A stretch of 64,000 bases of DNA from an uncultured Bacteroidales bacterium (GCA_902786925.1 CADAEK010000001.1:113990-177989); one strand, 5' to 3'; counted from the first letter of the stretch, positions 19,103 to 28,410 are shown. Numbers and translations are program-made. The notes: a model not told the origin generated them from the sequence alone.

Positions 19103-20025
19103 ACTTTCTGTATCAATTGCTTTGATGCCTCTACTGGGGAGGAGTCGGGTAACAGATACCACCGAACAGTCCAACTCAACGATTCCATAGGCTTCAACTC
19201 GGTGTAGGCTCCTTGACTCTCTAACTCTATGTAGGTCTTGCCTCGATTCACATACACTTGTATCTCGGCCTCATCGGGAGCAGGATCTGTAGGCGTCAAG
19301 TCTTGAAACTTCTTCACCAGCAACAAATGCTGGTTCTTATAGGCCAGCCAACCCTTACCGTCTGCATTGATTTTTCGGTTTGAATCTGCGGCATCCGCCC
19401 GATACCAAGACACGCCTTCTGCAGATGTGAATGCCATTAGACCTGCAGGAGTGATGCCTGCAACAGGAGCATCGAAGAAAATCAGCCCGTCTTCGTTTGG
19501 CACACGAGTTATCTCCCAAGGAGCGACACGGCGCACTACACCTGATTCGTTGATGATAGAATAAGTTATGACAAAAGAATTGTCTTTCTTATCTGTGGCA
19601 AATTCCTTACGGATGCGATACTTGAGCCTGTCTGATACCTGACTATTCAGAATAAGCGTCCCTTCCTCTTCCTCGACTGAATAGGGCATCTTATCATACT
19701 CCTGCACAGGAGGCCAGTTCCACTCCTTCTGAGGACTTGTCCAAAACGTGCTGCCAAATGTTTCGCGCATGGGCGACTGGGATATGACTTCTACATCCTG
19801 ACACTTAAACGAGAGAATCTTTCCGCCATGGCCTGCATCGACGACCATAATAAGGTCTCCCATCTCAATGGCATACTTTGAGTCGTCCAGCTGCTTGATG
19901 AGCGTCTCTTTCTGGATGTCAGCATCCCCTCTCAATGCTGAAGGAGAGGGATATTCTCTTGCCAGCACAGCATGAGCCTGCACAAGACACATCAGGGAAA
20001 TAAATAAAGGCTTCAATTGCATCAT
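19084..20025 (-). CDS. Secreted mutarotase-like protein (DUF4380-like)
   Basis: About 313 residues from the first of two adjacent ATGs (20025, 20022); the longer reading would use a TTG at 20055. A signal peptide (LFISLMCLVQAHAVLA) is followed by a beta-rich body with AGHGGKILSF, TFWTSPQKEWNWPP and WEITRVPNEDGLIFF. This pattern resembles the galactose-mutarotase-like fold found in polysaccharide gene sets. It is the last gene of a five-gene run and directly follows the double CE12 esterase, so a role in pectin or hemicellulose handling is plausible but inferred. No catalytic residues are assigned. Confidence 0.62.
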   Translation of the reverse strand: MMQLKPLFISLMCLVQAHAVLAREYPSPSALRGDADIQKETLIKQLDDSKYAIEMGDLIMVVDAGHGGKILSFKCQDVEVISQSPMRETFGSTFWTSPQKEWNWPPVQEYDKMPYSVEEEEGTLILNSQVSDRLKYRIRKEFATDKKDNSFVITYSIINESGVVRRVAPWEITRVPNEDGLIFFDAPVAGITPAGLMAFTSAEGVSWYRADAADSNRKINADGKGWLAYKNQHLLLVKKFQDLTPTDPAPDEAEIQVYVNRGKTYIELESQGAYTELKPMESLSWTVRWYLLPDSSPVEASKQLIQKVKKVIK

Positions 20026-20061
20026 ATACGGTTCTGCTTTGATTTTAGTCCTCAATAAAGA

Positions 20062-21753
20062 CTACTTAAGATATTCTGCTTCTGGGCTTCCAATTGCACG
20101 AAGTCCCATTGCCACGCTCTGGGCTGTGAGACGCGCACCTTTAAGCGAAGTATGGGTGTGGTCGTGATTGAAATAAGCTGCAGCCTTCTTCTCCCCAACT
20201 TTGTCCAGCACATTAGCAGAGATGTTGTGGACATCAACGAACTGACAAACGGTCTCCTGCGCTACATCGCGATACCAAACGCCATAAGGTTCGTTGCGGC
20301 GTTCTATGTATTTCTTACCTTTCTTCTCTCTGACAGGATAGATGAAACCACGTGGGTGACCATTTCCTTCATGCCACTCATTACGAGGAGTAAGAGAGAG
20401 AAGAATGGGAGTTGCGCCTTTCTCTTGAGCATCACGAATCATCTTCTTGAGATACCAGCCAAAGGAATAGACAACCTTATAGATACCTGTACTCTCCATG
20501 TGATACACACGACTGGAGTCCTTGGAACAAGCAATGACACCACGCTCTCTACCATCTTTAATTCCGCCAATATCATTATGACCAAATTGGATAAACACCA
20601 CATCGCCTGGCTGAAGCGAGTTATACACTTCATCCCACAAGCCTTCTTCTATATAGGAACGTGTAGAGCGTCCTGCACGCGCCTGATTCTGGAACACACA
20701 CTTGGTAGAGTCAAACACAGTATATGCCTGACTACCCCATCCCCACATGCCATTAGGGTCATTGTCTGCGTTCTTACCAGTAGAGTCGCCACAAAGGAAA
20801 ACCATTGGCTTGCCCGGCTGACGTCTTTGGTCACAACGCCTCGGATGAACATGATCGTTGAGACAGATTTTCAAGAACGCTAACCGAGGATCGGTGGAGG
20901 CAAGGATGCCTTCAGCTGCACTCTGGGCGTTCATGCGCGCACCATAGGCAGATGAATGGATTTTATCCAAGTAGAAATGATAGTCTGTCTTCCATGGGCC
21001 ATATTGCTCCAATTTGGTTGCTGAGATGTCGTTAAGGTCAACAACCGGAACATCCATCTCTTTGGCCAAAGCAAAGATGGCAGGAGTGAAATCAGTCAAT
21101 TTACGTTGAATGCGCTTAGGGTCATTCGGCTCATAATCATTACGAGGAGTGAGGGTAAAAAGAACAGGGATGGCACCTTTGGCACGAATGTCGTTGATAA
21201 AACGACGCATATAGCCACCAAAGGTATAAACCATCTCATGCGCCTTCGTCACCTTATTATATATATATGTAGAATCCTCACGCACTTCTATGTGGCCATG
21301 AGGCCGATAGCTGGAACGAGCACGAATCGAATCGATTGGTCCGTTATCGTTATGCCCCAGTTCCAAGAATACATAGTCGCCTTTCTGAACAGCCTCAAGC
21401 ACAGGCTTCCAAAGCTGGTTGTAGAACGTACGAGGAGACGTTCCACCAAGCGCATGATTCTCCACTGTTATCTTCTGCTCATCATAGTACTCATGCGCAT
21501 AGAATCCCCATCCCCACTGGCCATTGCTCCCGTTACCAAGAGTGCCTGTACGCATGGTGCTATTGCCAATCAGGAACAACACAGGATTATTTCCTCGACG
21601 ACTGCTACCTGGTACAGGACGCGCCTGATTGGCAATGTCTATAGAATCTGCTGTAAGGTCACGAACACCATTGATGTCTAACCATATATCTCGCTGAGCT
21701 CGTGCAGACTGCAACGAAATACAGAATAAGAATAGTAAAAGTAATTTGTTCAT
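20062..21753 (-). CDS. Tandem double CE12 rhamnogalacturonan acetylesterase (SGNH hydrolase)
   Basis: 563 residues with a signal peptide (LLFLFCISLQSARAQ) and two complete SGNH domains. Domain 1 has GNST with Ser65, HALGGTSPRTF, LGHND and a DKIHSSAYGA end. Domain 2 has GDST, QARAGRSTRSY, FGHND and DHTHTSLKGA. Both therefore keep the Ser, Gly, Asn and Asp/His catalytic elements; domain 1 has Asn instead of Asp before the serine. CE12 enzymes remove acetyl groups from pectic rhamnogalacturonan and also act on xylan. Two active copies in one chain suggest different substrates or positions. It is 9 bp after the Nudix gene. Confidence 0.86.
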   Translation of the reverse strand: MNKLLLLFLFCISLQSARAQRDIWLDINGVRDLTADSIDIANQARPVPGSSRRGNNPVLFLIGNSTMRTGTLGNGSNGQWGWGFYAHEYYDEQKITVENHALGGTSPRTFYNQLWKPVLEAVQKGDYVFLELGHNDNGPIDSIRARSSYRPHGHIEVREDSTYIYNKVTKAHEMVYTFGGYMRRFINDIRAKGAIPVLFTLTPRNDYEPNDPKRIQRKLTDFTPAIFALAKEMDVPVVDLNDISATKLEQYGPWKTDYHFYLDKIHSSAYGARMNAQSAAEGILASTDPRLAFLKICLNDHVHPRRCDQRRQPGKPMVFLCGDSTGKNADNDPNGMWGWGSQAYTVFDSTKCVFQNQARAGRSTRSYIEEGLWDEVYNSLQPGDVVFIQFGHNDIGGIKDGRERGVIACSKDSSRVYHMESTGIYKVVYSFGWYLKKMIRDAQEKGATPILLSLTPRNEWHEGNGHPRGFIYPVREKKGKKYIERRNEPYGVWYRDVAQETVCQFVDVHNISANVLDKVGEKKAAAYFNHDHTHTSLKGARLTAQSVAMGLRAIGSPEAEYLK

Positions 21754-21762
21754 ACAGGTTAT

Positions 21763-22266
21763 TTAGTTAATTAGGTTTACACGATTAAGTTCGCTTTCGA
21801 AATTCGGAGTGAATACTCCCTTTCCTAAATGCTTTTTGATATCTGTTACGGTCCAGAACCGTCCTCCATCCAGTTCGTCAGAAGGAGCTATTTCTCCATC
21901 ATAGACTGTCTTATAGACAAAAACAAGTTCTTTCTCACGCTCGCTTTCAAATACATAATGAGTGATTTGTTCTGGTGTATAATCAGTCAGGCCCAATTCC
22001 TCACGCACTTCACGACGCAGCGCTTCTTCTATACACTCGCCCAAATCAACGTGTCCGCCAACAGCGGTGTCCCATTTACCTGGCTGTATGTCTTTCCATT
22101 CAGGACGTTTCTGCAAATAGAGTTCCCCCTGACTATTGAACACATGCAAATGCACCACGGGATGCAAAAGCTTAGTGCCACTATGGCACTCGCCACGTGT
22201 GGCAGCACCTGTTATGTTGCCATCTTCATCAACGATGGGGAAAAGTTCTTCTTGATTATCTTTCAT
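21763..22266 (-). CDS. Nudix hydrolase
   Basis: 167 residues with an intact Nudix box beginning GHVDLGECIEEALRREV and ending REELGL (G-x5-E-x7-REuxEExGu). The N-terminal half (LFPIVDEDGNITGAATRGECH, HPVVHLHVFNSQGELYLQKR) resembles the IPP isomerase-like/YfcD branch. It probably hydrolyses a nucleoside diphosphate linked to another moiety; the substrate cannot be told. It lies 1 bp after queA and 9 bp before the CE12 gene, in a clear operon. Confidence 0.88.
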   Translation of the reverse strand: MKDNQEELFPIVDEDGNITGAATRGECHSGTKLLHPVVHLHVFNSQGELYLQKRPEWKDIQPGKWDTAVGGHVDLGECIEEALRREVREELGLTDYTPEQITHYVFESEREKELVFVYKTVYDGEIAPSDELDGGRFWTVTDIKKHLGKGVFTPNFESELNRVNLIN

Positions 22267-22267
22267 T

Positions 22268-23488
22268 TTATGAAGGTATTAAAAGTGAGGAATCTCCGTA
22301 GCTTAAGAAACGGAAATTGTGGGATAGAGCATAGTCATAAACTTTCTTCCAGTCTCCATGCAGAAAAGCTGATACCAGCAACAAAAGGGTTGACTGAGGC
22401 TGATGGAAGTTGGTAACCATGCGGCGCACAATATGGTATTCATAACCCGGAGCAATGATAATCTGTGTGGAAGAATGAAGAACATCAAGATGATGTCTGT
22501 CCATATAATTGAGCAAGTTCTGCAAAGCTTCCAATGTGGACACGCCACCATGATATTCGTATGGCATCCATTGTGGCACATGCAAATCCTCTTCTCCCTG
22601 AATGGCAAGAACACCCATATAGTAAAGACTTTCAAGCGTGCGCACACTAGTGGTACCAACAGCAATGGCTTCTCCACCATGCGAAATAAGCTTTTCAATG
22701 GTCTGACGACGCACGGCAATGTGCTCAGTATGCATGTCATGTCCCCCAATCTCTTCACTTTTTACAGGCTTGAAAGTACCTGCACCTACATGCAACGTCA
22801 ATTCTTCACGGTCAATACCGGCTTCATCAAGAGCTTTGAGCACACGCTCTGTGAAGTGAAGTCCAGCAGTTGGCGCAGCAACGGATCCTTTAATTTTGGA
22901 ATAAACTGTTTGATAAGTCGTCTTGTCGCTCTCTTGTGTCGCACGATTCAAATAAGGAGGGATAGGCAATTCACCTACAGCATCAAGCAATTCAGCCCAT
23001 GTATAATTGCCATTCCATGAAAACTCTACAATATGGGAAGTTCCATGCAGTCCCTTGCGTTCACAGGAAAGGGTAATGAGAGCTCCATCAGGCATCGCTA
23101 TCTCGCGGAAAAGCTTACCTTCTTTCCATTTCTTCAAATTGCCCACCAAACAGTACCACTGCACACTACCCTTCTGTGAAAAATTCACTTGGTAGTCGTT
23201 GGGCACTGCAGGTTCAAGACAGAACACCTCAATAAGCGCTCCCTGTACACCATCGACCGATGCCTTTCGAAAATGCAGACGCGCTTGAATAACCTTCGTA
23301 TTATTAAAAACCATCAAGGCACCACTAGGCAAATACTTTGGTAAAGAGGAAAAGACATCCTCACGCACTTCACCTTGATTGTAAATGAGCAACTTGCTGG
23401 TGTCACGCTCTACCAAGGGGAACTTGGCTATGCGCTCGTCGGGCAAGTCGTAGTTATAGTCTGCTATATGTATATTCTTTGGATTCAA
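22268..23488 (-). CDS. queA: S-adenosylmethionine:tRNA ribosyltransferase-isomerase
   Basis: 406 residues. QueA transfers and isomerises the ribosyl part of SAM onto the modified base of tRNA, giving epoxyqueuosine. Conserved segments are present: YDLPDERIAKFPLVERD, FNNTKVIQARL, GSVAAPTAGLHFTE, HVGAGTFKPV, VGTTSVRTLES and TNFHQPQSTLLLLVSAF. The reading frame has no ATG at the expected N-terminus; the start appears to be TTG at 23488, placing LNPKNIHIADYNYDLP at the right distance. It lies 13 bp after birA. Confidence 0.92.
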   Translation of the reverse strand: MNPKNIHIADYNYDLPDERIAKFPLVERDTSKLLIYNQGEVREDVFSSLPKYLPSGALMVFNNTKVIQARLHFRKASVDGVQGALIEVFCLEPAVPNDYQVNFSQKGSVQWYCLVGNLKKWKEGKLFREIAMPDGALITLSCERKGLHGTSHIVEFSWNGNYTWAELLDAVGELPIPPYLNRATQESDKTTYQTVYSKIKGSVAAPTAGLHFTERVLKALDEAGIDREELTLHVGAGTFKPVKSEEIGGHDMHTEHIAVRRQTIEKLISHGGEAIAVGTTSVRTLESLYYMGVLAIQGEEDLHVPQWMPYEYHGGVSTLEALQNLLNYMDRHHLDVLHSSTQIIIAPGYEYHIVRRMVTNFHQPQSTLLLLVSAFLHGDWKKVYDYALSHNFRFLSYGDSSLLIPS

Positions 23489-23501
23489 AATCTTCGGTAT
23501 T

Positions 23502-24278
23502 TTAATCTTTGATAAATTGCACTTCTTTCAACTCATAACGCACCACATTGCCATTCTCAAAACGGAGCAAAAGATGTCCCGTGGGTTCCACCCCTGCCAT
23601 CTCAGCCATGAATTCACCACGAACATCACGATAACGGTGCATACCTTCACGACGATAAAGATGTTTCATATATAGCTGGCGAACGGTTTCTTCTCGACCT
23701 TCCTGCAGCATTGCATAATAAGTCTGAAAGTGCTGCATAATAGAAGCCAGCACAACTTCACGATCGTACTCCCGGCCCGCCAACAAGGCTAACGAAATTG
23801 GATTGGGTACATCACTTCGAAATTCCAGCTGGTTCACATTGAGCCCTACGCCAATGATACAGTTCGAAATACTCTTGCCCTGCAAGTCACACTCTATTAG
23901 CGTACCACTAATTTTCTTGTCACCCACATAAATGTCGTTGGGCCACTTCACCTCCACACACTCCACATACTGAGACAAGGCCTCACGAATGGCCACAGCC
24001 ATGCATTGTGACAACAAAAACTGATGCGATGCAAGCACAAAATCAGGATGGCATAACAGTGAGAAGATAAGATTCTTACCCCGTTCTGTTTCCCATGTAT
24101 TACCTTGCTGTCCGCGTCCTTTCGTTTGGTCATCTGCCACCACCAAAGTGAATCCTGGCAAAGATGCTGCCGAAACAACACCACCAGTCCCTTCTTCCGT
24201 CAACATTTCACGAATGAAGGAATTAGTAGAATCCACAGTTGGGAGGTTTATGCGAGAAACAGTTGTCATGGACTTCAT
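23502..24278 (-). CDS. birA: Biotin--[acetyl-CoA-carboxylase] ligase
   Basis: 258 residues with no N-terminal DNA-binding domain, so a monofunctional ligase rather than the E. coli repressor type. It activates biotin with ATP and attaches it to biotin carboxyl carrier proteins. Motifs: substrate-recognition TNSFIRE, GRGQQGNTW (biotinyl-AMP loop), VKWPNDIYV and GTLIECDLQG, then GVGLNVNQ. A -7 element (TAACTTTG, 24286-24293) lies only 8 bp before the ATG, so the mRNA leader is very short or translation starts at the second ATG (24269). First gene of the birA-queA-Nudix-CE12-mutarotase run. Confidence 0.93.
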   Translation of the reverse strand: MKSMTTVSRINLPTVDSTNSFIREMLTEEGTGGVVSAASLPGFTLVVADDQTKGRGQQGNTWETERGKNLIFSLLCHPDFVLASHQFLLSQCMAVAIREALSQYVECVEVKWPNDIYVGDKKISGTLIECDLQGKSISNCIIGVGLNVNQLEFRSDVPNPISLALLAGREYDREVVLASIMQHFQTYYAMLQEGREETVRQLYMKHLYRREGMHRYRDVRGEFMAEMAGVEPTGHLLLRFENGNVVRYELKEVQFIKD

Positions 24279-24365
24279 TTTTATGCAAAGTTAACATAAA
24301 ACACACATAAAACATCCATCGCAGACCCTTTTTAACCCCTTTTAAAGAAAAAAATAAGCTTTTTC

Positions 24366-24397
24366 TTGCAAATTTAACAGACAAATCTCTACATTTG
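24366..24397 (+). promoter_or_regulatory. Promoter for the sensor kinase operon
   Basis: TTG at 24366-24368 and TACATTTG at 24390-24397, with a spacer of 21 bp, fit the Bacteroidetes consensus. It diverges from the birA promoter. Confidence 0.6.
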
Positions 24398-24463
24398 TGA
24401 TTAATTAGTAAACAGAGAGTTGAATCATCCCTACATTACTAACCCTTAAAGAAGATACAACAC

Positions 24464-26365
24464 ATGCGGTTTATCCGTCATTACATATTCATCTTGGCGA
24501 CTCTCTTCCCCATCTTGCTCCATGCCCAAACGAGCACATACAGCAAGGCTGAGATTGAAGAGATTTTGGTGATGCTCGACAGTGCTATCGCCCATAAAAA
24601 TGAGTATCAAGAGCTCCGCAAACTACGTGCAGACAGCTTAGAGCGAGAAGTGAACTCTTGTTCTCCTAACATGTATATAGAAAAATGTAAGGAACTATAC
24701 AATGCTCTTTGGGATTTCGACGGAAAACGGACTCTGAAGGTTTTAGAGCGTTTAGAAAAGACCAGCCGCTATCAGGAAGACAAAAATTTCCGTGCATGGG
24801 TTGACCTTAATGCATCGCGCACTTATGGAGTGATGGGATTATACCACAAGGCAACCAATATCACCAATGGCATTGACCCCAATACGTTATCCAAGGAAGA
24901 ACGCTTACATTACTATAACACTTGTAAGGACAACTTCGCCAAGATTGCTGAATACATATCCGATGTCACCATTGCACAAGACGAAGAGAAACAGATGGTT
25001 GCATACTATGATAGTATTCTGTCCTTGCAAGCGCCAGGAGTAGCAAGAGACATTACTCTTGCAGCAAAAGAAGTCTATCTCAATCGCCCCACAACAGCCA
25101 TCAATGCCATTACTGCAGATATTCTGTATGCACAAGGCGAAGAACACAGCCAGATGAGCATGATTCTTGCATTCGCCTACAACATTCTGAATGAGAATCA
25201 AAGTAACATCTATTATCTTGCCACGACAGCCATTGATGACATTTTGCGAGGTTCCACAGAGTATACCGCACTGCCTCATCTTGTATTGGCACTCTACACT
25301 GAGAATCATATAGACCGCGCATACAACTACCTGATGTGTACCATGGAAGATGCAGACTCCTATCCTTCAAGAGGTTTAGCGCTTGACGTTTCAAAATACT
25401 TCCCACTCATCAACACATCTTATAGCGCGCATCAAAAGCAGTTGGAGAGGTCTGACAGCCTGAAGCAAAAATCTTTGGTCTTCACCCTCATCATTCTTGT
25501 TATCACCCTCGGCATCGCCTTCTACTTAGGCTGGCACCAGAATAATGCTGCTGCCGAGAAGAAGCGTGCTGACCGCTTGCAGAAAGCACTTGACCAAGCA
25601 GCAATTGCAGACCGTATCAAAACGGTTTTCATCCAAAACATGAGACACGAAATCAGAACTCCGCTCAATGCTATCATGGGATTTGCACAGCTCATGTCGA
25701 ACGATCTCACAGATGAAGAACGAGAGCTCTACAACGGCTATATACAAGAAAGCAATAACCAATTGCTGTCCACCCTTGACAGTATTATCGATGTCAGCAA
25801 TATGGAAGTGGGCACCTTCAACTTCCACTTTGAGCACATTGATCTCGACCAGCTATGTGGTGAAACAAGAGCTAGTCTCACTGACCTTATGCCAACAGGG
25901 GTAGACTTTATTTATCAACCCACAAGGGCAGGCATGCGTCTCTATTCCGACCGCAAACGCGTAGGACAGGTGCTCTACAATCTACTCTCCAATGCCTGCA
26001 AAAACACGACATCTGGAAGTATTACACTGAATGCGACTTTCCTCCCTGCTAAAGATAGTATTCAGTTTATCGTCACAGACACAGGGCGAGGTATTCCTGC
26101 AGACAAGACAGATGTCATCTTTGAACACTTTGAGAAGTTGGATCACTATAGCCCAGGACTTGGACTTGGACTCTATGTATGTCGCCTTATTGCACGTGCC
26201 CTTGGAGGAGACATCATTCTCGACACTTCTTATACTACAGGTGCTCGATTCATTTTCACAGTACCCAATAATTCCGCCCCACTCCCAAATCCGGAAAAAG
26301 AGAAGGCCAACAACGATGAGAAGATAAAGGAATCAACCCTCTCATTCAGCAACATTACAGCATGA
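24464..26365 (+). CDS. Orphan membrane sensor histidine kinase
   Basis: 633 residues. A signal peptide (ILATLFPILLHAQ) is followed by a helical extracytoplasmic sensor region of about 300 residues, probably TPR-like, one transmembrane helix (about 336-355, LVFTLIILVITLGIAFYLGW) and a short coiled coil. HisKA carries the phospho-acceptor His395 in NMRHEIRTPLNAIMGFAQL. The HATPase domain shows LYNLLSNACKNT (N box), DTGRGIPADK (G1) and GLGLGLYVC (G2). No receiver domain or response regulator gene is adjacent, so the partner is elsewhere. The stop overlaps the next ATG (ATGA). Confidence 0.88.
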   Translation: MRFIRHYIFILATLFPILLHAQTSTYSKAEIEEILVMLDSAIAHKNEYQELRKLRADSLEREVNSCSPNMYIEKCKELYNALWDFDGKRTLKVLERLEKTSRYQEDKNFRAWVDLNASRTYGVMGLYHKATNITNGIDPNTLSKEERLHYYNTCKDNFAKIAEYISDVTIAQDEEKQMVAYYDSILSLQAPGVARDITLAAKEVYLNRPTTAINAITADILYAQGEEHSQMSMILAFAYNILNENQSNIYYLATTAIDDILRGSTEYTALPHLVLALYTENHIDRAYNYLMCTMEDADSYPSRGLALDVSKYFPLINTSYSAHQKQLERSDSLKQKSLVFTLIILVITLGIAFYLGWHQNNAAAEKKRADRLQKALDQAAIADRIKTVFIQNMRHEIRTPLNAIMGFAQLMSNDLTDEERELYNGYIQESNNQLLSTLDSIIDVSNMEVGTFNFHFEHIDLDQLCGETRASLTDLMPTGVDFIYQPTRAGMRLYSDRKRVGQVLYNLLSNACKNTTSGSITLNATFLPAKDSIQFIVTDTGRGIPADKTDVIFEHFEKLDHYSPGLGLGLYVCRLIARALGGDIILDTSYTTGARFIFTVPNNSAPLPNPEKEKANNDEKIKESTLSFSNITA

Positions 26366-26802
26366 ATTTTCGACGCACAGTACATATCATCAAAACATCA
26401 CTAACCCGCGCAGCCCATCGGCGCGGGTTTGGTGTACAATCCCCATGGGCATACGAACTTATCCGAGATGTTCTTTTCGAGTCGCTCCCGTATTATGCCT
26501 ACCAAGAAGAAAAGCTCACCACGCCACTACAGCAACAACTGTATCGTATTCGCAACCACTACCGTAACCACCCCATCATTGTCATTGAAGAAAGAGGCGA
26601 TGCTGCCTGCATCCATTACGAGCAAGTCCTTCAAACGATTACTCCTGACACCATTATCGTTGTTGAGCACACTCACAATGACAATGCAAACTTATGGAAC
26701 CGCATAGTACAAGACCCACGTGCTATCATAACATTTGATATGCGACGCCGTGGAATGGTCACATTTGACTCTCATCGCATCAAACAAAACTACTTACTCT
26801 AA
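26362..26802 (+). CDS. Short methyltransferase-like protein with a missing core
   Basis: 146 residues. The N-terminus (RGFGVQSPWAYELIRDVL, then YYAY) and the C-terminus (ending MVTFDSHRIKQNYLL) match a Bacteroidetes family annotated as class I SAM-dependent methyltransferases of roughly 200-260 residues. The middle, where the SAM-binding Rossmann motifs would lie, is strongly shortened and I see no glycine-rich motif. It could be a reduced, non-catalytic relative. It overlaps the kinase stop by 4 nt and so is translationally coupled to it. The family link is from memory of conserved termini and should be treated as moderate. Confidence 0.6.
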   Translation: MNFRRTVHIIKTSLTRAAHRRGFGVQSPWAYELIRDVLFESLPYYAYQEEKLTTPLQQQLYRIRNHYRNHPIIVIEERGDAACIHYEQVLQTITPDTIIVVEHTHNDNANLWNRIVQDPRAIITFDMRRRGMVTFDSHRIKQNYLL

Positions 26803-26816
26803 CAGTAATACATCTT

Positions 26817-27371
26817 ATGAATATTTATACTCGAACAGGCGACCAAGGACAAACGTCACTCGTAGGAGGACAACGTGTCAGCAAAACTTGTGCCCGTCTC
26901 GAATCCTATGGCACTATTGACGAGCTCTGTTCACAAATTGGCTTACTCATCACCTATTGTACCCAGCAGTCTGACATCGAAACCCTGACAGACATACAAA
27001 GAAAGCTCTTTGTGGTTGGGGGATATCTTGCTACCGACAACACCCAACGCGATGTACGTCCAGGCAATATCGTTACTACTGAGATGGTCACATCTCTCGA
27101 GCAAGAAATTGATGCTATCAACGCTTGTTTGCCACCATTCCGCTGTTTCATTCTGCCAGGTGGATGCAGAGCAGCCGCAGTGGCACACGTTTGTCGCACG
27201 GTGTGCCGACGTGCAGAGCGCCGCATCTTATCACTCAAAGAAGAAGGATGTGAAGTTAACGAACAAGTGATTGCCTATGTCAATCGCCTCAGCGACTATC
27301 TCTTTGTACTGGCTCGGAAACTCAATCAGGACCAACAACATGACGAAACGATTTGGGTAAGGCAAAAATAA
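26817..27371 (+). CDS. Cob(I)alamin adenosyltransferase (PduO type)
   Basis: 184 residues. It transfers adenosine from ATP to cob(I)alamin to give coenzyme B12. Motifs: YTRTGDQGQTSLVGGQRVSK (ATP-binding N-terminus), ESYGTIDELCSQIGLL, FILPGGCRAAAVAHVCRTVCRRAERR and NRLSDYLFVLARK. All key family residues appear present. It starts 14 bp after the methyltransferase-like gene, so it may be read from the kinase promoter. In Bacteroidales adenosylcobalamin serves methylmalonyl-CoA mutase in propionate/succinate metabolism. Confidence 0.92.
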   Translation: MNIYTRTGDQGQTSLVGGQRVSKTCARLESYGTIDELCSQIGLLITYCTQQSDIETLTDIQRKLFVVGGYLATDNTQRDVRPGNIVTTEMVTSLEQEIDAINACLPPFRCFILPGGCRAAAVAHVCRTVCRRAERRILSLKEEGCEVNEQVIAYVNRLSDYLFVLARKLNQDQQHDETIWVRQK

Positions 27372-27387
27372 AAAAAATGTACAATTA

Positions 27388-27419
27388 TTTTGAGATTCTC
27401 AACATTCGTACTATCTTTG
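27388..27419 (+). promoter_or_regulatory. Promoter for the DUF2795-nucleosidase pair
   Basis: TTTG (27388-27391) and TATCTTTG (27412-27419) with a 20-bp spacer, 30 bp before the ATG. One of the best consensus matches in the window. Confidence 0.7.
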
Positions 27420-27448
27420 CACGCCATAAATTAAATAGAAACTAAACT

Positions 27449-27670
27449 ATGTATTGGACACTTGAATTAGCATCAAAACTGGAGGATGCTCCTTGGCCTG
27501 CAACCAAAGAGGAGCTTATTGACTATGCAACACGTTCAGGAGCTCCTCTCGAAGTAATAGAAAACCTCGAAGAGATTGAAGACGAAGGAGACATCTACGA
27601 GTCAATTGAAGAAATTTGGCCAGACTATCCATCTAAAGAAGACTTCCTCTGGGACGAAGAAGAATATTGA
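27449..27670 (+). CDS. DUF2795 small acidic protein
   Basis: 73 residues, very acidic (long Glu/Asp runs in the last half). The core WPATKEELIDYATRSGAP, followed by VIENLEEI, matches the DUF2795 family, conserved in Bacteroidetes, with unknown function. Its own strong promoter and a spacing of 6 bp to the nucleosidase gene indicate a two-gene transcript. Confidence 0.82.
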   Translation: MYWTLELASKLEDAPWPATKEELIDYATRSGAPLEVIENLEEIEDEGDIYESIEEIWPDYPSKEDFLWDEEEY

Positions 27671-27676
27671 GTTCCT

Positions 27677-28381
27677 ATGAGAATTTGTTATGTAGTAGCG
27701 ATGGTGGCAGAAGCAAAGCCATTCATCGAACGATATGGCATTAAAGAAGTAGAGGGATTCTTTGCCCCATTACCTTGTCTACTTTATGAAGGGAATGTGA
27801 ACGGAGCAATCCTTGACGTAGTGTTGAACGGGCAGCAGCAAGGGAGCGACCTCGTGGGTTGTGAAGCGGCTTCTGTCGCTACACTCTCTGCTATCCAGCG
27901 CCTACATCCAGACATTATCATCAACTCCGGAACCTGTGGTGCATTCCGTTCCAACGGAGCTGAAATCGCTGAAGTCTATATTGGCAATGGTGTCATGTTC
28001 CACGACCGGCGTGTACCAGGCGATGACGCTTGGGGCACACAGAGTCTGGGCAACTACCCTATTTGGGAGGGCAGCGCACAACTTGCACAAACTTTAGGAT
28101 TTAAGATGGGTAAAGTGACTACAGGTTCGTCGCTTGACATGCAGCCATGTGACCTCTCCATTATTCAGGAACATGGCGGCGAGCTGAAAGACATGGAAGG
28201 TGCGGCTGTAGGCTTCGTTTGTTCTCTATTCAAGACCCCCATCCTCTATGTCAAATCCGTCACAGACCTCTGTGATGGGGGTGCAGAGACATTCGAGGAG
28301 TTTTCCCGCAATCTGCATCATGCCTGCGAAACGTTGAAGAAGGCCAACGAACAGATAATAGAATACCTTACTCAACGTTGA
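27677..28381 (+). CDS. 5'-methylthioadenosine/S-adenosylhomocysteine nucleosidase-like protein
   Basis: 234 residues of the purine/uridine phosphorylase superfamily. The central INSGTCGAF glycine turn, the GSSLDMQPCD segment and the catalytic-site motif LKDMEGAAVGFVCSL (Met and Glu bind the ribose, as in MTA nucleosidases) are present. This class removes adenine from MTA or SAH in methionine salvage and autoinducer-2 metabolism. It is somewhat closer to the plant-type MTAN in motif spelling. A long terminator hairpin follows 29 bp after the stop. Confidence 0.82.
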   Translation: MRICYVVAMVAEAKPFIERYGIKEVEGFFAPLPCLLYEGNVNGAILDVVLNGQQQGSDLVGCEAASVATLSAIQRLHPDIIINSGTCGAFRSNGAEIAEVYIGNGVMFHDRRVPGDDAWGTQSLGNYPIWEGSAQLAQTLGFKMGKVTTGSSLDMQPCDLSIIQEHGGELKDMEGAAVGFVCSLFKTPILYVKSVTDLCDGGAETFEEFSRNLHHACETLKKANEQIIEYLTQR

Positions 28382-28410
28382 CAGAATAATTCATTGAACA
28401 CATATAAGAA

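Noticed and set aside
23502..24278. Bifunctional BirA repressor
   Set aside because: No N-terminal winged helix; the chain starts directly with the ligase domain.
26817..27371. Cobalamin riboswitch before the adenosyltransferase gene
   Set aside because: Only 14 bp separate it from the upstream gene, too little for a riboswitch.
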